A DNA stretch of 64,000 nucleotides. It comes from an uncultured Clostridia bacterium. Lineage in GTDB: Bacteria; Bacillota; Clostridia; Oscillospirales; Acutalibacteraceae. This document shows, piece by piece, positions 52,414-61,386 of the stretch. Position numbers and translations under genes: made by a program. The stretch covers positions 1 through 64,000 of the forward strand of contig CALWVR010000031.1 of assembly GCA_944385105.1 (NCBI GenBank), in the 5' to 3' direction. Each line of letters starts with the position of its first letter. Within the stretch, counting starts at the first letter, position 1. The notes below the pieces were generated by a model. The model saw only the letters and a program-made list of their open reading frames with translations, did no database searches and was not told the origin of the DNA.

Positions 52414-52856
52414 ATGAAAATAAAAGAAATTAAAGAAAATAAAAAACAATTTCTTTGTTACTGTTGTCAGATGAACAGGAAGATATGATAGAGCGATATA
52501 TTAATAGAGGTTAAATGTATGTGTTAGATGATGACGGAATAAAATGCGAATGTTTAGTAACAGACGAGGGAAATGGCATTCTCGAAATAAAGAATATTGC
52601 CACTATTCCAGATTATCAAGGCAAGGGCTATGAAAAGGCTATGATTGACTTTATTTCCATAAAATATAGAGGACAGTATTCTATTTTGCAAGTTGGAATA
52701 GGGGATAGTACATCTACAATCCCTTTTTGTGAGAAGTGCGGATTCGTACGTTCTCATAGTATAAAAAATTTTTTCACGGACAATTATAAGCTTCCAATAT
52801 ATGATGAACATGGACTCCAATTGGTTGATATGATTTACTTACAAAAAATTACATAA
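52414..52856 (+). pseudogene. GNAT acetyltransferase, frameshift and nonsense
   Basis: Starts at ATG 52414 (MKIKEIKENKKQF). A one-base loss near 52457 shifts the frame. The next frame reads LLLSDEQEDMIERYINRG, then TAA at 52512-52514, then a clean GNAT body from 52515: MYVLDDDGIKCECLVTDEG, IATIPDYQGKGYEKAMIDF with the acetyl-CoA loop QGKGYEKA, and the end FEKCGF-like FCEKCGFVRSHS. The body from 52515 is 113 codons and could still be made if restarted, but no ribosome-binding site is present. Two lesions make it a pseudogene. Confidence 0.75.
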
Positions 52857-53242
52857 ATGCCAATCTTAAAATAAACCTCAGTTTGCTAGTGTACATATTT
52901 TCACAACAGAAACGTCGGCAAAGTAGGATAAAGCCGTACCCCCTATCTTCTCGTACTATGTTGAGGTGGTTGTATCAATGTCAAGGTCTAATCGGCTAAT
53001 CTATATAAATATCACCAGGTTCAGTAATTTGCCCCAATTTCATACTGTAAATATACCGCCATCTTGAGAAGATAAAACATTTCTCCGAAATTCATTCGAA
53101 ATTCAGTTGTTTATATAGTTGTATTTCAAATTTAGGTTTTATATTTTATCATCAAAAAAACATAAGAAAGTTACATTGAATATTAAAATAAATGCTATGC
53201 TGAATGCATTCCGTAAAATTCAAAAGGAGGGACAATACAAAT
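52857..53242. other. gene-free stretch with long-range inverted repeat
   Basis: TATCTTCTC at 52944-52952 and GAGAAGATA at 53066-53074 are perfect inverted copies bounding about 130 bases. The content is otherwise unremarkable; small frames within have no ribosome-binding site. A worn insertion element is possible but not shown. Confidence 0.35.
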
Positions 53243-54058
53243 ATGGAATTGAGAAAAATACCAATGCTATCATCTGAAATGATTAAGAATATGGAAGATA
53301 TGAATTTTTTTGTCTATTCACAGATTTTTGATGATCTGCTGATCATAGCACAAAAAGAGACAAATTGTTTTGTATGGAAAACTTCAGACGGATTGGTTGT
53401 CTTTGATGCTATCTGGCCAGATAAAGCTGTATATGATGCTATTATAAATGCAATTCAATCAGTTGGATGGAACCCAGATAATATTAACAAACTTGTTTTG
53501 ACACATGGTCATTGCGATCATACAGGATGTGGGAGATGGTTCGTTGAAAAACACGGAGCTAAGACTTACCTTTCAAGGATCGATGATATATTTTGGAAGG
53601 AACATCCCACTAAACCTAACCTACCCGACACATGGAAGGACTTTGATATCAACTGCTATATACAAGATGGAGATACAATTACATGTAGGAACAAGGATAT
53701 TTACGTTTATGGTACACCTGGTCATACCCCAGGATGCCTAAGCTATATTTTTCCAGTTACTGAAAACGGTACTAAGCATATGGCAGCTCTTTTTGGTGGA
53801 GCAACCCCACCGTTGGGAACAGCAGATGGAGTAAAGCAGTTCCTTACTTCTCTTGAATATTTTCGTCAGAAAGCTAAAGAAAAACATGTAGATGTAGGGC
53901 TATGTAATCACACAGTTTTTGATAATGGCATAGAGCGTATTTCTTATTCTGCAAAGAGACTTGCATATATGCCAAACATTTATATTATCGGTAATGACGG
54001 TTTTGAAAAATATTGCGATATGTTCCAAGCTTTAGCAGAAGCTAAATTGTTAAAATAA
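53243..54058 (+). CDS. MBL-fold metallo-hydrolase
   Basis: 271 residues from ATG 53243, with AAAAGGAGGGAC upstream; a longer frame to 53204 runs through this site. Metal ligands HGHCDH (HxHxDH) in LVLTHGHCDHTGCGRW, a third His in YGTPGHTPGCLSY, and a later His in GLCNHTVFD. The protein is close to the class B beta-lactamase-like group by fold, but no signal peptide is seen, so it is cytoplasmic. It could be a thioesterase, lactonase or related hydrolase; the substrate is unknown. Alone, with decaying genes on its left. Confidence 0.8.
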   Translation: MELRKIPMLSSEMIKNMEDMNFFVYSQIFDDLLIIAQKETNCFVWKTSDGLVVFDAIWPDKAVYDAIINAIQSVGWNPDNINKLVLTHGHCDHTGCGRWFVEKHGAKTYLSRIDDIFWKEHPTKPNLPDTWKDFDINCYIQDGDTITCRNKDIYVYGTPGHTPGCLSYIFPVTENGTKHMAALFGGATPPLGTADGVKQFLTSLEYFRQKAKEKHVDVGLCNHTVFDNGIERISYSAKRLAYMPNIYIIGNDGFEKYCDMFQALAEAKLLK

Positions 54059-54083
54059 ATGTAACCCATTTAAAATAATTCAG

Positions 54084-54112
54084 TTGACATTTATACCGCA
54101 TTGTGTTATTTT
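54084..54112 (+). promoter_or_regulatory. promoter of birA
   Basis: TTGACA (54084-54089), a 17-base spacer and TATTTT (54107-54112), followed by a GAGGTG ribosome-binding site. Confidence 0.6.
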
Positions 54113-54131
54113 TTCATCAGAGGTGAAAATC

Positions 54132-55109
54132 TTGAGTACAAAAGAAAGACTTCTCTCCCTTTTTGAAGAGAATAAAGGATTATATATTTCAGGCGAAGAA
54201 ATTGCTGAAAAGCTCTCTGTCTCTAGAACTTCTGTTTGGAAGGCAGTAAACAGATTACGTAGAGATGGGTACAAAATAGATGCCATTCAAAACAAAGGAT
54301 ACAGTCTCTCTATAAATACAGATATTTTATCAGTACAAGGAATAAAAAAATATTTGAATTCAACTTGCAATAATATGAAGCTGAATGTTCTTTCTAAGGT
54401 AAAGTCTACAAATACCTTCCTACGTGAGAAAGCTAGTAATGAGGAAGAATATGTAGTCGTTGCAAATGCTCAGACTGAAGGAAGAGGAAGATTCGGACGT
54501 GAATTTTATTCTCCCTCAGATACAGGTATCTATATGAGCCTCTTGTTGCGTCCTAAGGGAGTTGATTCCAATCAAGCTATAAAAATTACAACCATGGCCG
54601 CTGTTGCTGCATGTGAGGCGATTGAAAAAGTTTCAGATGAGAATCCAGAAATTAAATGGGTCAATGATGTCTATATAAAAGGGAAAAAAGTCTGTGGAAT
54701 TCTTACAGAAGCTTCCCTAAGTATAGAGAATGGGACCTTAGATTATATAATACTTGGAATTGGTATTAATGTTTATCAACCTATTGATGGTTTCCCTAAA
54801 GAACTTGAAAACATCGCAGGCTCAATTTTTAGTAAACGGCAGAAAGATGGCAAGAACCGTTTATGTGCTGAATTTTTAAATTTTTTTATGAATTACTATA
54901 AGGAAATAAAAAAAACTGATTATACAAAAAAATACCGCGAGAAGAGTCTTGTTATTGGTAAAGAAATATCTATCTTATCTTTAAATGAGAAGAAAAAAGC
55001 GTTTGCAATGGATATAGATGAAGACTGCTATTTGATTGTCAGATACGAAGACGGTACAATAGAGAGGCTTTTCTCCGGGGAAATCAGCATCAGGCTTTCA
55101 AAAAACTAA
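54132..55109 (+). CDS. birA: biotin-[acetyl-CoA-carboxylase] ligase with HTH, BirA
   Basis: 325 residues. TTG 54132 follows GAGGTG and gives the usual N-terminus (STKERLLSLFEENKGLYISG). HTH residues are about 1-65 (SGEEIAEKLSVSRTSVWKAVNRLRRDGY). Then the ligase: KVKSTNTFLRE, GRGRFGREFYSP biotin loop, EIKWVNDVYIKGKKVCGILTE with the catalytic Lys, GIGINVY. SH3-like C-terminal end. It attaches biotin to carboxylase and can repress biotin genes. It lies 330 bases ahead of bioB. Confidence 0.94.
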   Translation: MSTKERLLSLFEENKGLYISGEEIAEKLSVSRTSVWKAVNRLRRDGYKIDAIQNKGYSLSINTDILSVQGIKKYLNSTCNNMKLNVLSKVKSTNTFLREKASNEEEYVVVANAQTEGRGRFGREFYSPSDTGIYMSLLLRPKGVDSNQAIKITTMAAVAACEAIEKVSDENPEIKWVNDVYIKGKKVCGILTEASLSIENGTLDYIILGIGINVYQPIDGFPKELENIAGSIFSKRQKDGKNRLCAEFLNFFMNYYKEIKKTDYTKKYREKSLVIGKEISILSLNEKKKAFAMDIDEDCYLIVRYEDGTIERLFSGEISIRLSKN

Positions 55110-55440
55110 GAGTATAGAACTTCAGACGTAAAAATAAAAAACACAAAACTATGTGTTATATTTGTGGTATTATAGTAACGCAAACTATTATTAAAATATA
55201 AATACAAGTAAGGTCATTTAATGCATAATAGAATTGCCCATACAAGCAACACCTATGCTTATATGGAAAAAAGAGACATTTCAGCTTGTGTTTATATAAA
55301 ATTGGTCATTGCTTGATTTTGATCGTCGTTTCTTTATTTTTTCACTTTAGTCAACCTTGTAATATGCTTTTTACCTCATAGAAGTCACTAGTAGAAAATT
55401 GCTAATTCTATTGTAAAAAAAGAAAGGTTATAAGAATATT
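55110..55440 (+). promoter_or_regulatory. bioB upstream region with possible operator
   Basis: No credible gene. TGTGGTATTAT at 55163-55173 looks like an extended -10. It is overlapped by the inverted repeat ATAGT-N7-ACTAT (55172-55188), which is where a repressor such as BirA could bind. A hairpin AACACA/TGTGTT lies just upstream. A 30-codon ORF from ATG 55221 has no ribosome-binding site. The operator call is weak and does not match the classical BirA box. Confidence 0.3.
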
Positions 55441-56424
55441 ATGAACATCGAAAAATTATTTATGGAAATTATTAAAGGGAAAAAAATCACAAGGGATGAG
55501 GCAGTATGGTTATATAATCAACCTTCTGATAAACTGCATAGGAAAGCAAACGAGATAAGAAAGCATTTCTGTTCTAACAGTTTTGACATCTGCGCAATTA
55601 TTAATAGTAAAAGTGGACATTGCTCTGAAGACTGTAGCTTTTGCGCACAGTCTAATCATAATCATACTAGTTCGAAATCATATCCACTACTATCAACAAA
55701 CAAGATTGTAGCACAGGCAAAATTAAATAATAAGCTTGGAATAAGACGTTGTTCTATAGTTACTTCTGGAAAGAGACTCTCTGATAATGAAATAGAAAAA
55801 ATGTGTGAAGCTATACAGAAAATTAGAAAAGACATCGGTATCTCCGTCTGCACTTCATTCGGACTTTTGAATGAAAACCAGTATAAAAAGCTTAAAAATG
55901 CTGGGGTAACACGAGTTCACAACAATTTAGAAACTTCCTATAATAATTTTCCTAATGTATGCACTACACATAGCTTCGATGATAAAGTGAAATCAATTCG
56001 AGCTGCTCAATCCGCAGGGCTTTCAGTATGCAGTGGCGGAATTATGGGACTCGGGGAAACGCCAGAAGATCGTATTGATATGGCTCTTTTCATACGAGAT
56101 CTAGGAATTAAAAGCGTGCCTATAAATATACTTAATCCTATTCCCGGTACACCTTTTGAGAATAAAAAAACGCTAACTATAGAGGATATGTGCAGGATTA
56201 TAGCAGTATATCGTTTTATACTTCCAGATGCTTACATACGACTGGCGGGAGGGCGAAGTTTGCTCTCAGATAAAGGAAAAAGTTGCTTTCAGTCCGGAGC
56301 AAATGCCACTATTTCTGGAGATATGTTGACTACAGCTGGAATTACATTCAAAACAGATATGAAACTTTTAAAGCAATTGGGTTATAAACTGAGAAATAAA
56401 AATGAGAAAAAATCTATTTTATAG
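55441..56424 (+). CDS. bioB: biotin synthase
   Basis: 327 residues. The radical SAM cluster is in GHCSEDCSFCAQS (C-x3-C-x2-C). The auxiliary cluster and substrate residues are in IRRCSIVTSGKRLSD, GISVCTSFGLL, RVHNNLETSYNNFPNVCTTH, SVCSGGIMGLGETPEDR, NILNPIPGTPFE, IRLAGGRS and SGANATISGDMLTTAG. It inserts sulfur into dethiobiotin. Slightly diverged from classic BioB in the auxiliary region but with all Cys. It shares a biotin theme with birA upstream; no other bio gene is visible. Confidence 0.9.
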   Translation: MNIEKLFMEIIKGKKITRDEAVWLYNQPSDKLHRKANEIRKHFCSNSFDICAIINSKSGHCSEDCSFCAQSNHNHTSSKSYPLLSTNKIVAQAKLNNKLGIRRCSIVTSGKRLSDNEIEKMCEAIQKIRKDIGISVCTSFGLLNENQYKKLKNAGVTRVHNNLETSYNNFPNVCTTHSFDDKVKSIRAAQSAGLSVCSGGIMGLGETPEDRIDMALFIRDLGIKSVPINILNPIPGTPFENKKTLTIEDMCRIIAVYRFILPDAYIRLAGGRSLLSDKGKSCFQSGANATISGDMLTTAGITFKTDMKLLKQLGYKLRNKNEKKSIL

Positions 56425-56715
56425 ATAAGAAAAAAATCACATTTTATAAATATTTTAAAGTTGTTATAAAACAATACGACCTAAGTAAAAATCTAAAAGA
56501 TATATCAATTTTAGTATAAGAAGACTAACTCTTAATAAAATTTTGAAGAATTGTTATCAATTAAGTAAACATTCAATAATTAAATCAATAATTATTCAGG
56601 ATAACTTGTACGAGTATAAACTAATTATCGTAGTTTTTATTAAAGTAATTAGGCGTAAAAAAAACAAGTTGATAAAAAAGTATATATGTCATTGTTAAAA
56701 AGTGAGGGAAAATTG
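56425..56715. other. gene-free AT-rich stretch
   Basis: Very AT-rich with many stops in every frame. No hairpin, promoter or ORF that I can support. Confidence 0.4.
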
Positions 56716-57270
56716 ATGGTTCATACATCATATTATAATTCTCCAATAGGGCAAATTTTACTTGCAGCAAAGAACGAAGCTCTTGTGGGACTCTGGATTG
56801 AAAATCAAAAATATTTTTTTAGCTCTATAAAAGATGAAGAGATAAAACAGGAAAACTGCCCTGTTTTAGAACAGGTAAAAAAATGGCTTAACCTTTACTT
56901 TACTGGAGAAAAGCCAGAAATTTCAGAATTAAAACTCGCGCCAGTAGGTAGTGAATTTCGTCAGTTAGTATGGGAGTTTCTTTGCAATATTCCTTATGGA
57001 GAAGTAGTTAGTTATGGTAAAATTGCTAAAATAATTGCTGAAAAATACGGAAGAAAGCACATGTCTCCTCAAGCTATAGGCGGTGCTGTAGGTCACAACG
57101 CAATTTCTATAATTATCCCATGTCACAGGGTTGTTGGCTCTAATGGTAACTTGACCGGTTATGCTGGGGGTATTGATAAAAAAATCTGGTTGCTTAAGCA
57201 TGAAGGTGTAGATATAAAAAAATTTTTTGTACCAAACAAAAGTATCTCTTTTCAAACATTAGAAAAATAA
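56716..57270 (+). CDS. ogt: methylated-DNA-protein-cysteine methyltransferase
   Basis: 184 residues from ATG 56716, with GAGGG upstream; a longer frame from 56686 has no site. N-terminal ribonuclease-like domain (about 1-75) and the C-terminal alkyltransferase domain with FRQLVWEFLCNIPYGEVVSYG, AIGGAVGHNAISIIIPCHRVVGSNG with the active-site Cys in PCHRV, and GYAGGIDKKIWLLKHEG. It repairs O6-alkylguanine by taking the alkyl group. Apparently monocistronic. Confidence 0.93.
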   Translation: MVHTSYYNSPIGQILLAAKNEALVGLWIENQKYFFSSIKDEEIKQENCPVLEQVKKWLNLYFTGEKPEISELKLAPVGSEFRQLVWEFLCNIPYGEVVSYGKIAKIIAEKYGRKHMSPQAIGGAVGHNAISIIIPCHRVVGSNGNLTGYAGGIDKKIWLLKHEGVDIKKFFVPNKSISFQTLEK

Positions 57271-57600
57271 AGACATGAAGGTAAAAAATTAATTATAAAA
57301 GTTTAATTTATATTTTGCAACAATTTTTTGTCCAAGCTGTAAATAATAAAAATAATATTAGTAGGCTTCTAAAATACAGATATCAGAGATACCATTAACC
57401 TATGTAAAGATTATACCGTTTATCCTAACTACTCTGTCAAAATCAGTTTCATTAAAATCACTAAAATTCAGTTCATTTGAAAAATGTTTATAAGTCAAAA
57501 GTTATCTATAAATTATTGAAGATAATTTTGACTAAATTTATACAATTAAAAGTATACCAAATGCTTAGTCTTTATATTCAAAAATTTAGGAGGAAACATA
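57271..57600. other. gene-free AT-rich stretch
   Basis: No ORF with a ribosome-binding site, no clear repeat. Likely the site of lost genes, given the GNAT stub that follows. Confidence 0.4.
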
Positions 57601-57678
57601 TTGAGGTTGAAGCTAATTAAAACATCATTGAATTATAACCAGCAAATTTGTGAGATGCTTGATGAGAGGAATATATAA
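57601..57678 (+). pseudogene. GNAT acetyltransferase N-terminal stub
   Basis: TTG start after a strong TTTAGGAGG site. The 25-residue product (LRLKLIKTSLNYNQQICEML and on) resembles the first residues of GNAT family proteins, in which this helix is followed by the rest of the domain. Here a TAA comes after DERNI and no continuation is readable in 57679-57840. Truncated remnant. Confidence 0.45.
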
Positions 57679-57841
57679 ATAGTTTAGAAGTAACTCATAT
57701 ATTAAAGACTTTATTATAACGAATATGCGGTTATTGTCAAATACGTATTAATAAAAAAGTTAATGCTTTATCTTGTATAAAAATTGTATTCAGTGTTGTT
57801 CTAATAAAAATATAAAAACAAATCAATCAAATAGCTTATTA

Positions 57842-57882
57842 ATAAAGAAGGATGATTAAATATTTAATCATCCTTCTTTATA
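57842..57882 (-). terminator. terminator at the end of whiA
   Basis: AAAGAAGGATGATTA (57844-57858) and TAATCATCCTTCTTT (57865-57879) form a perfect stem that overlaps the last codons of whiA. Confidence 0.8.
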
Positions 57883-58788
57883 ATTTGCATAAGAAATTAT
57901 TTTTTTTAACTTATGATTCACTCCAGAACGGCTAAGAGGATATGACAAATTTTCTCCTAAGGTCTTCAGAGACATATCTGGATTATGCAATCTTAATTCA
58001 GCTAATTCCTTCAAATCTTCATCCAAACTATTAAAAGCGCCCGACTTTTTTAATAAATTAATAGCCTGTATTTGAGTTGCAGCTGCAGATGTTGTTTTTT
58101 TAAGGTTTGCTGTTTCAAAATTTGTAGTCCTGTTAACGTAATTTCTCACTTCTTTAATCATTTTTATTTGTATTACATCCATAGCCGAAGAAGTAGCACC
58201 AATGTAGGTCAAAAAATCAGTTATGCTCTCGCTTCCCTTAATATAAACTATAAATTTACCTCTTCTATTAACTAAGCATGGCGTTACTCTTAATTCAACT
58301 ATAGATTCAATTAATTCAATAAGGCACTTTGCTAAGTTCATATATTGTACACAAAACTCTATATGATAATCCTTATTAGGATTAGATATTGTACCACAAG
58401 AAAGAAAAACTCCTCTCAAAAATACAGATCTTAAATCAATAGGTTCAGTTATGTATTTCTTATTTATCGTTAAATTTAAGTCCTTAGCATTATGCCCAAA
58501 CTTATTTAATATAAATTCTCTATCCTTAGAGCAAACGATTTTTATAAGGAAATTATGCTTTTTTATCCTTCTATCAGAAACTATAATATCTAAAATAAAG
58601 CCAAAATTTTTTATAATAAGCTCTTCTATAAACCTTGCCACCTGTTGGTTTTCAGTAAAAACGGATATATTTTCTTTTTTAAAGCTTTTAGAAAACAATA
58701 AAATGCCGTAAAGTTCACATAATTCAAACAAAGAACCTTCATTTCGTATTCTACATAATTCATCTTTCACTTGACTAGAAAACGTCAT
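57868..58788 (-). CDS. whiA: DNA-binding protein WhiA
   Basis: 306 residues. N-terminal LAGLIDADG-like domain (about 1-215; FLRGVFLSCGTISNPNKDYHIEF) and C-terminal helix-turn-helix (about 220-306; FETANLKKTTSAAATQIQAI, ELRLHNPDMSLKTLGENL, SRSGVNHKLKKI). Found in all Gram-positives; a sporulation and division regulator in Streptomyces, with a division/metabolic role in Bacillus. It is the last gene of the rapZ-whiA pair, 46 bases after rapZ. Confidence 0.95.
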   Translation of the reverse strand: MTFSSQVKDELCRIRNEGSLFELCELYGILLFSKSFKKENISVFTENQQVARFIEELIIKNFGFILDIIVSDRRIKKHNFLIKIVCSKDREFILNKFGHNAKDLNLTINKKYITEPIDLRSVFLRGVFLSCGTISNPNKDYHIEFCVQYMNLAKCLIELIESIVELRVTPCLVNRRGKFIVYIKGSESITDFLTYIGATSSAMDVIQIKMIKEVRNYVNRTTNFETANLKKTTSAAATQIQAINLLKKSGAFNSLDEDLKELAELRLHNPDMSLKTLGENLSYPLSRSGVNHKLKKIISYANYKEG

Positions 58789-58834
58789 AAAACTTTCCTC
58801 TTTTCAAATCATAAGCTAAAAAAACTTTTTTCCC

Positions 58835-59698
58835 CTATCTCTTTGTTATATCTCTATGATTTACACCAGCATGAAAGCCTTTTTTTAACAGATGATCATA
58901 TAAAAGTTGAACCATAGTTACAGACCGATGTTTACCTCCAGTACAGCCTATTGATATAACTAACTGACTTTTTCCTTCATTGCGATACAAAGGTAAAGAA
59001 TAGTCTATTAAAGGCAATAGCCTATTTATAAACCCCTTAGTCTCATCCCATTTCCTTACATAACGGTCAACAGCTTCATCAAGTCCTGTAAGATCGCGTA
59101 ATTCATCTATATAATATGGATTTTTTAAACATCTAACATCAAAGACTAAATCTGATTCAGTAGGTATGCCATACTTAAACCCAAATGACATACAAGTTAT
59201 AATTAACGAGCTTGATGAATTTTCTAAAAATAAATTAGTAATTCTTTCTTTTAACTGAGATACAGACAAAAAAGAGGTGTCAACTAAGTAATCAGCTCTA
59301 TTTCTGACCTGTTTTAAAATACTACGTTCAAATTTCACAGCATTAATCATAGAACCATTAAAGTTTTCTAAAAGAGGATGTTTCCTTCTTGTTTCTCGAA
59401 AACGTCTAATCAAAATATCGTCTCTAGCATCAATAAAAAGCACTTTGTATTTTTTGTTATTTTCTTTCAACTTATCTAGAACATCAAAAACATTTTCAAA
59501 CGGCATTTCTCCTCTTACGTCTATAACTATAGCAACCTTCTGCATAGATTTATCACTAGATCTCATACATAAATCATAAAAAGGAGGAATTAATTCTATT
59601 GGTATATTGTCCACACAATAAAATCCTATATCTTCAAGAGTATGTAGCGCACTTGCCTTTCCTGCACCAGACAAACCTGTAACGATTAAAAATTCCAT
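58835..59698 (-). CDS. rapZ: RapZ/YvcJ family nucleotide-binding protein
   Basis: 287 residues. The P-loop is VTGLSGAGKASALHTLEDIG. The residue after Lys is Ala instead of the usual Ser or Thr. FYCVDNIPIELIPPF, VLFIDARDDILIRRFRETRRKHPL, CMSFGFKYGIPTESDLVFDVR, NPYYIDELRDLTGLDEAV and IGCTGGKHRSVTM are all family motifs. In proteobacteria RapZ guides RNase E to GlmZ; in Firmicutes it binds nucleotides and affects competence. It lies 13 bases after murB and before whiA, as in other Firmicutes. Confidence 0.93.
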   Translation of the reverse strand: MEFLIVTGLSGAGKASALHTLEDIGFYCVDNIPIELIPPFYDLCMRSSDKSMQKVAIVIDVRGEMPFENVFDVLDKLKENNKKYKVLFIDARDDILIRRFRETRRKHPLLENFNGSMINAVKFERSILKQVRNRADYLVDTSFLSVSQLKERITNLFLENSSSSLIITCMSFGFKYGIPTESDLVFDVRCLKNPYYIDELRDLTGLDEAVDRYVRKWDETKGFINRLLPLIDYSLPLYRNEGKSQLVISIGCTGGKHRSVTMVQLLYDHLLKKGFHAGVNHRDITKR

Positions 59699-59711
59699 AA
59701 TTCATCACCTT

Positions 59712-60632
59712 TTAGTTAATGTTTCCAATAATTCTCACTTCACGTTCTAACAAAACTCCATACTTTGTTAATACTATATCTTTTATAAGGTTTATCAAAT
59801 TAATCACATCTTCACAAGAGGCACAGCCGGTATTTATAATAAAACCAGAATGCTTTTCGCTAACCTTAGCTCCTCCAATAGATTTTCCCTTAAGTCCACA
59901 CTCATCAATCAATGCAGCAGCAAAGTTTCCGTTAGGACGCTTAAATATACTTCCCGCATTTGGATATTCTAAGGGCTGTTTAAGTTTTCTTCTATATAAA
60001 AAATCATCCATTTTGCCTTTTATACACTCATAATTATCTTTTTTCAATTTAAATACAACTTTAGTTATAATATCATTAGATTTCTGGTATATGCTACTTC
60101 TATATGACATATAAAGTTCATTACGCTTAAACATGCCTTCACTGCAAGAATCCTTTTCTACATGATAAACTTGTTCCACTACATTTTTCATTTCTCCATC
60201 ATAGGCACCTGCATTCATAAACACAGCTCCTCCAACAGTCCCAGGTATACCAAATGCAAATTCTAATCCTGATAAATGATTCTTGGCTGCAAACATACAA
60301 AGTCTTGAAAGAGGTACAGCAGCCCCGCATTCTATAACATCCTCACTTACCAATCTAATATCATTAAACTCACCAGAAAGTTTAATGATAATTCCATCAA
60401 TTCCCTTATCCCCTACAAGCAAATTAGAGCCATTTCCTATAATAAAAAAATTAATGGATTCATTATTTATAATGTTGAGAATTTCTATAAGTTGCTTTTT
60501 CGATTCGACATTTAAAAACAATCTAGCAGGTCCACCTATTTTAAAAGATGTATGCAACCTCATAGGTTCATCTTTTTTAAAGTCAATCCCCTTCTCATTA
60601 ATATAGCGAAAAATTTCCTCATAATTGTTCAT
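59712..60632 (-). CDS. murB: UDP-N-acetylenolpyruvoylglucosamine reductase MurB
   Basis: 306 residues, type II form. FAD-binding: TSFKIGGPARLFLNVE, IGNGSNLLVGDKGIDG, GLEFAFGIPGTVGGAVFMNAGAY, YRSSIYQ. The catalytic Ser lies in EYPNAGSIFKRPNGNFA and the closing Glu in GVLLEREVRIIG. It reduces UDP-GlcNAc enolpyruvate to UDP-MurNAc. It lies in the hprK-PHP-murB-rapZ-whiA cluster. Confidence 0.95.
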   Translation of the reverse strand: MNNYEEIFRYINEKGIDFKKDEPMRLHTSFKIGGPARLFLNVESKKQLIEILNIINNESINFFIIGNGSNLLVGDKGIDGIIIKLSGEFNDIRLVSEDVIECGAAVPLSRLCMFAAKNHLSGLEFAFGIPGTVGGAVFMNAGAYDGEMKNVVEQVYHVEKDSCSEGMFKRNELYMSYRSSIYQKSNDIITKVVFKLKKDNYECIKGKMDDFLYRRKLKQPLEYPNAGSIFKRPNGNFAAALIDECGLKGKSIGGAKVSEKHSGFIINTGCASCEDVINLINLIKDIVLTKYGVLLEREVRIIGNIN

Positions 60633-60647
60633 TATTAAGAGCCTCCA

Positions 60648-61370
60648 TCAATCTATATTAATACTTTTATTTTCTAAATAATTTTTAAATCTCTCTAAAT
60701 TGGCATTTAAAATAAGTTCCCTAGGAAATTCTATCTCTTTTAGCAGACCAATAGCCTTATCTACCTCTCCTACTTGCGAGGAAAAATGGGCATCTGAATT
60801 AACCACAACGCTAACAGAATACTTTTTGCAAAGTTTAGCTATTTTTTTGCAATTAGATATCGCATCATGCCTAACTCTAAAAGAGGTATTATTTATTTCA
60901 ACTAATTTTCCATTTCTACCAAATTCTTTTATAACTCTTTCATAATCATATGCAAAAGCAGAAACCCCACTATGACCTATAACATTTACATAAGGATTTT
61001 TTGCAATATTAAGCCACGCATTAGTACATGCATCAATATCGAAATTTGGTTTGAGAGTAATTTCATGCATGGATGCCACTACCCAATCAAGTTTACTTAA
61101 AACAAATTCATCTTCATCCAAACTTCCATTGTAATCACATATGTTTGCTTCTATTCCCTTCAATACTCTAACCTTATTCACATAATCCGGTATAACACAG
61201 AGATTTTCAAAATACCACTTTCCCGGAGCTCCAGCCATAGTCCTAGCATGGTCAGTAATAGCAATAGCGTAGAGCCCTTTCTTTGAAGCTGCATTTATCA
61301 TTTCCTCAATAGTACTATATGCGTGGGTAGACGCTAAGCTATGGCAATGTGTATCAGCTATTATGTTCAT
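60648..61370 (-). CDS. PHP domain phosphatase, YcdX-like
   Basis: 240 residues. PHP metal ligands: ADTHCHSLASTHAYSTIEEM (HxH), AITDHARTM, CIVASMHE-type VVASMHEITL, NVIGHSGVSAF and VVNSDAHFSSQVGEV. A likely metal-dependent phosphoesterase; no substrate proven for the family in Firmicutes. It lies between hprK (17 bases) and murB (16 bases). A DNA polymerase X PHP-only remnant is less likely. Confidence 0.9.
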   Translation of the reverse strand: MNIIADTHCHSLASTHAYSTIEEMINAASKKGLYAIAITDHARTMAGAPGKWYFENLCVIPDYVNKVRVLKGIEANICDYNGSLDEDEFVLSKLDWVVASMHEITLKPNFDIDACTNAWLNIAKNPYVNVIGHSGVSAFAYDYERVIKEFGRNGKLVEINNTSFRVRHDAISNCKKIAKLCKKYSVSVVVNSDAHFSSQVGEVDKAIGLLKEIEFPRELILNANLERFKNYLENKSINID

Positions 61371-61386
61371 TAAATTATCTCCTTAA

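Noticed and set aside
53204..53242. N-terminal extension of the MBL hydrolase
   Set aside because: It runs across the AAAAGGAGGGAC ribosome-binding site that serves the ATG at 53243.
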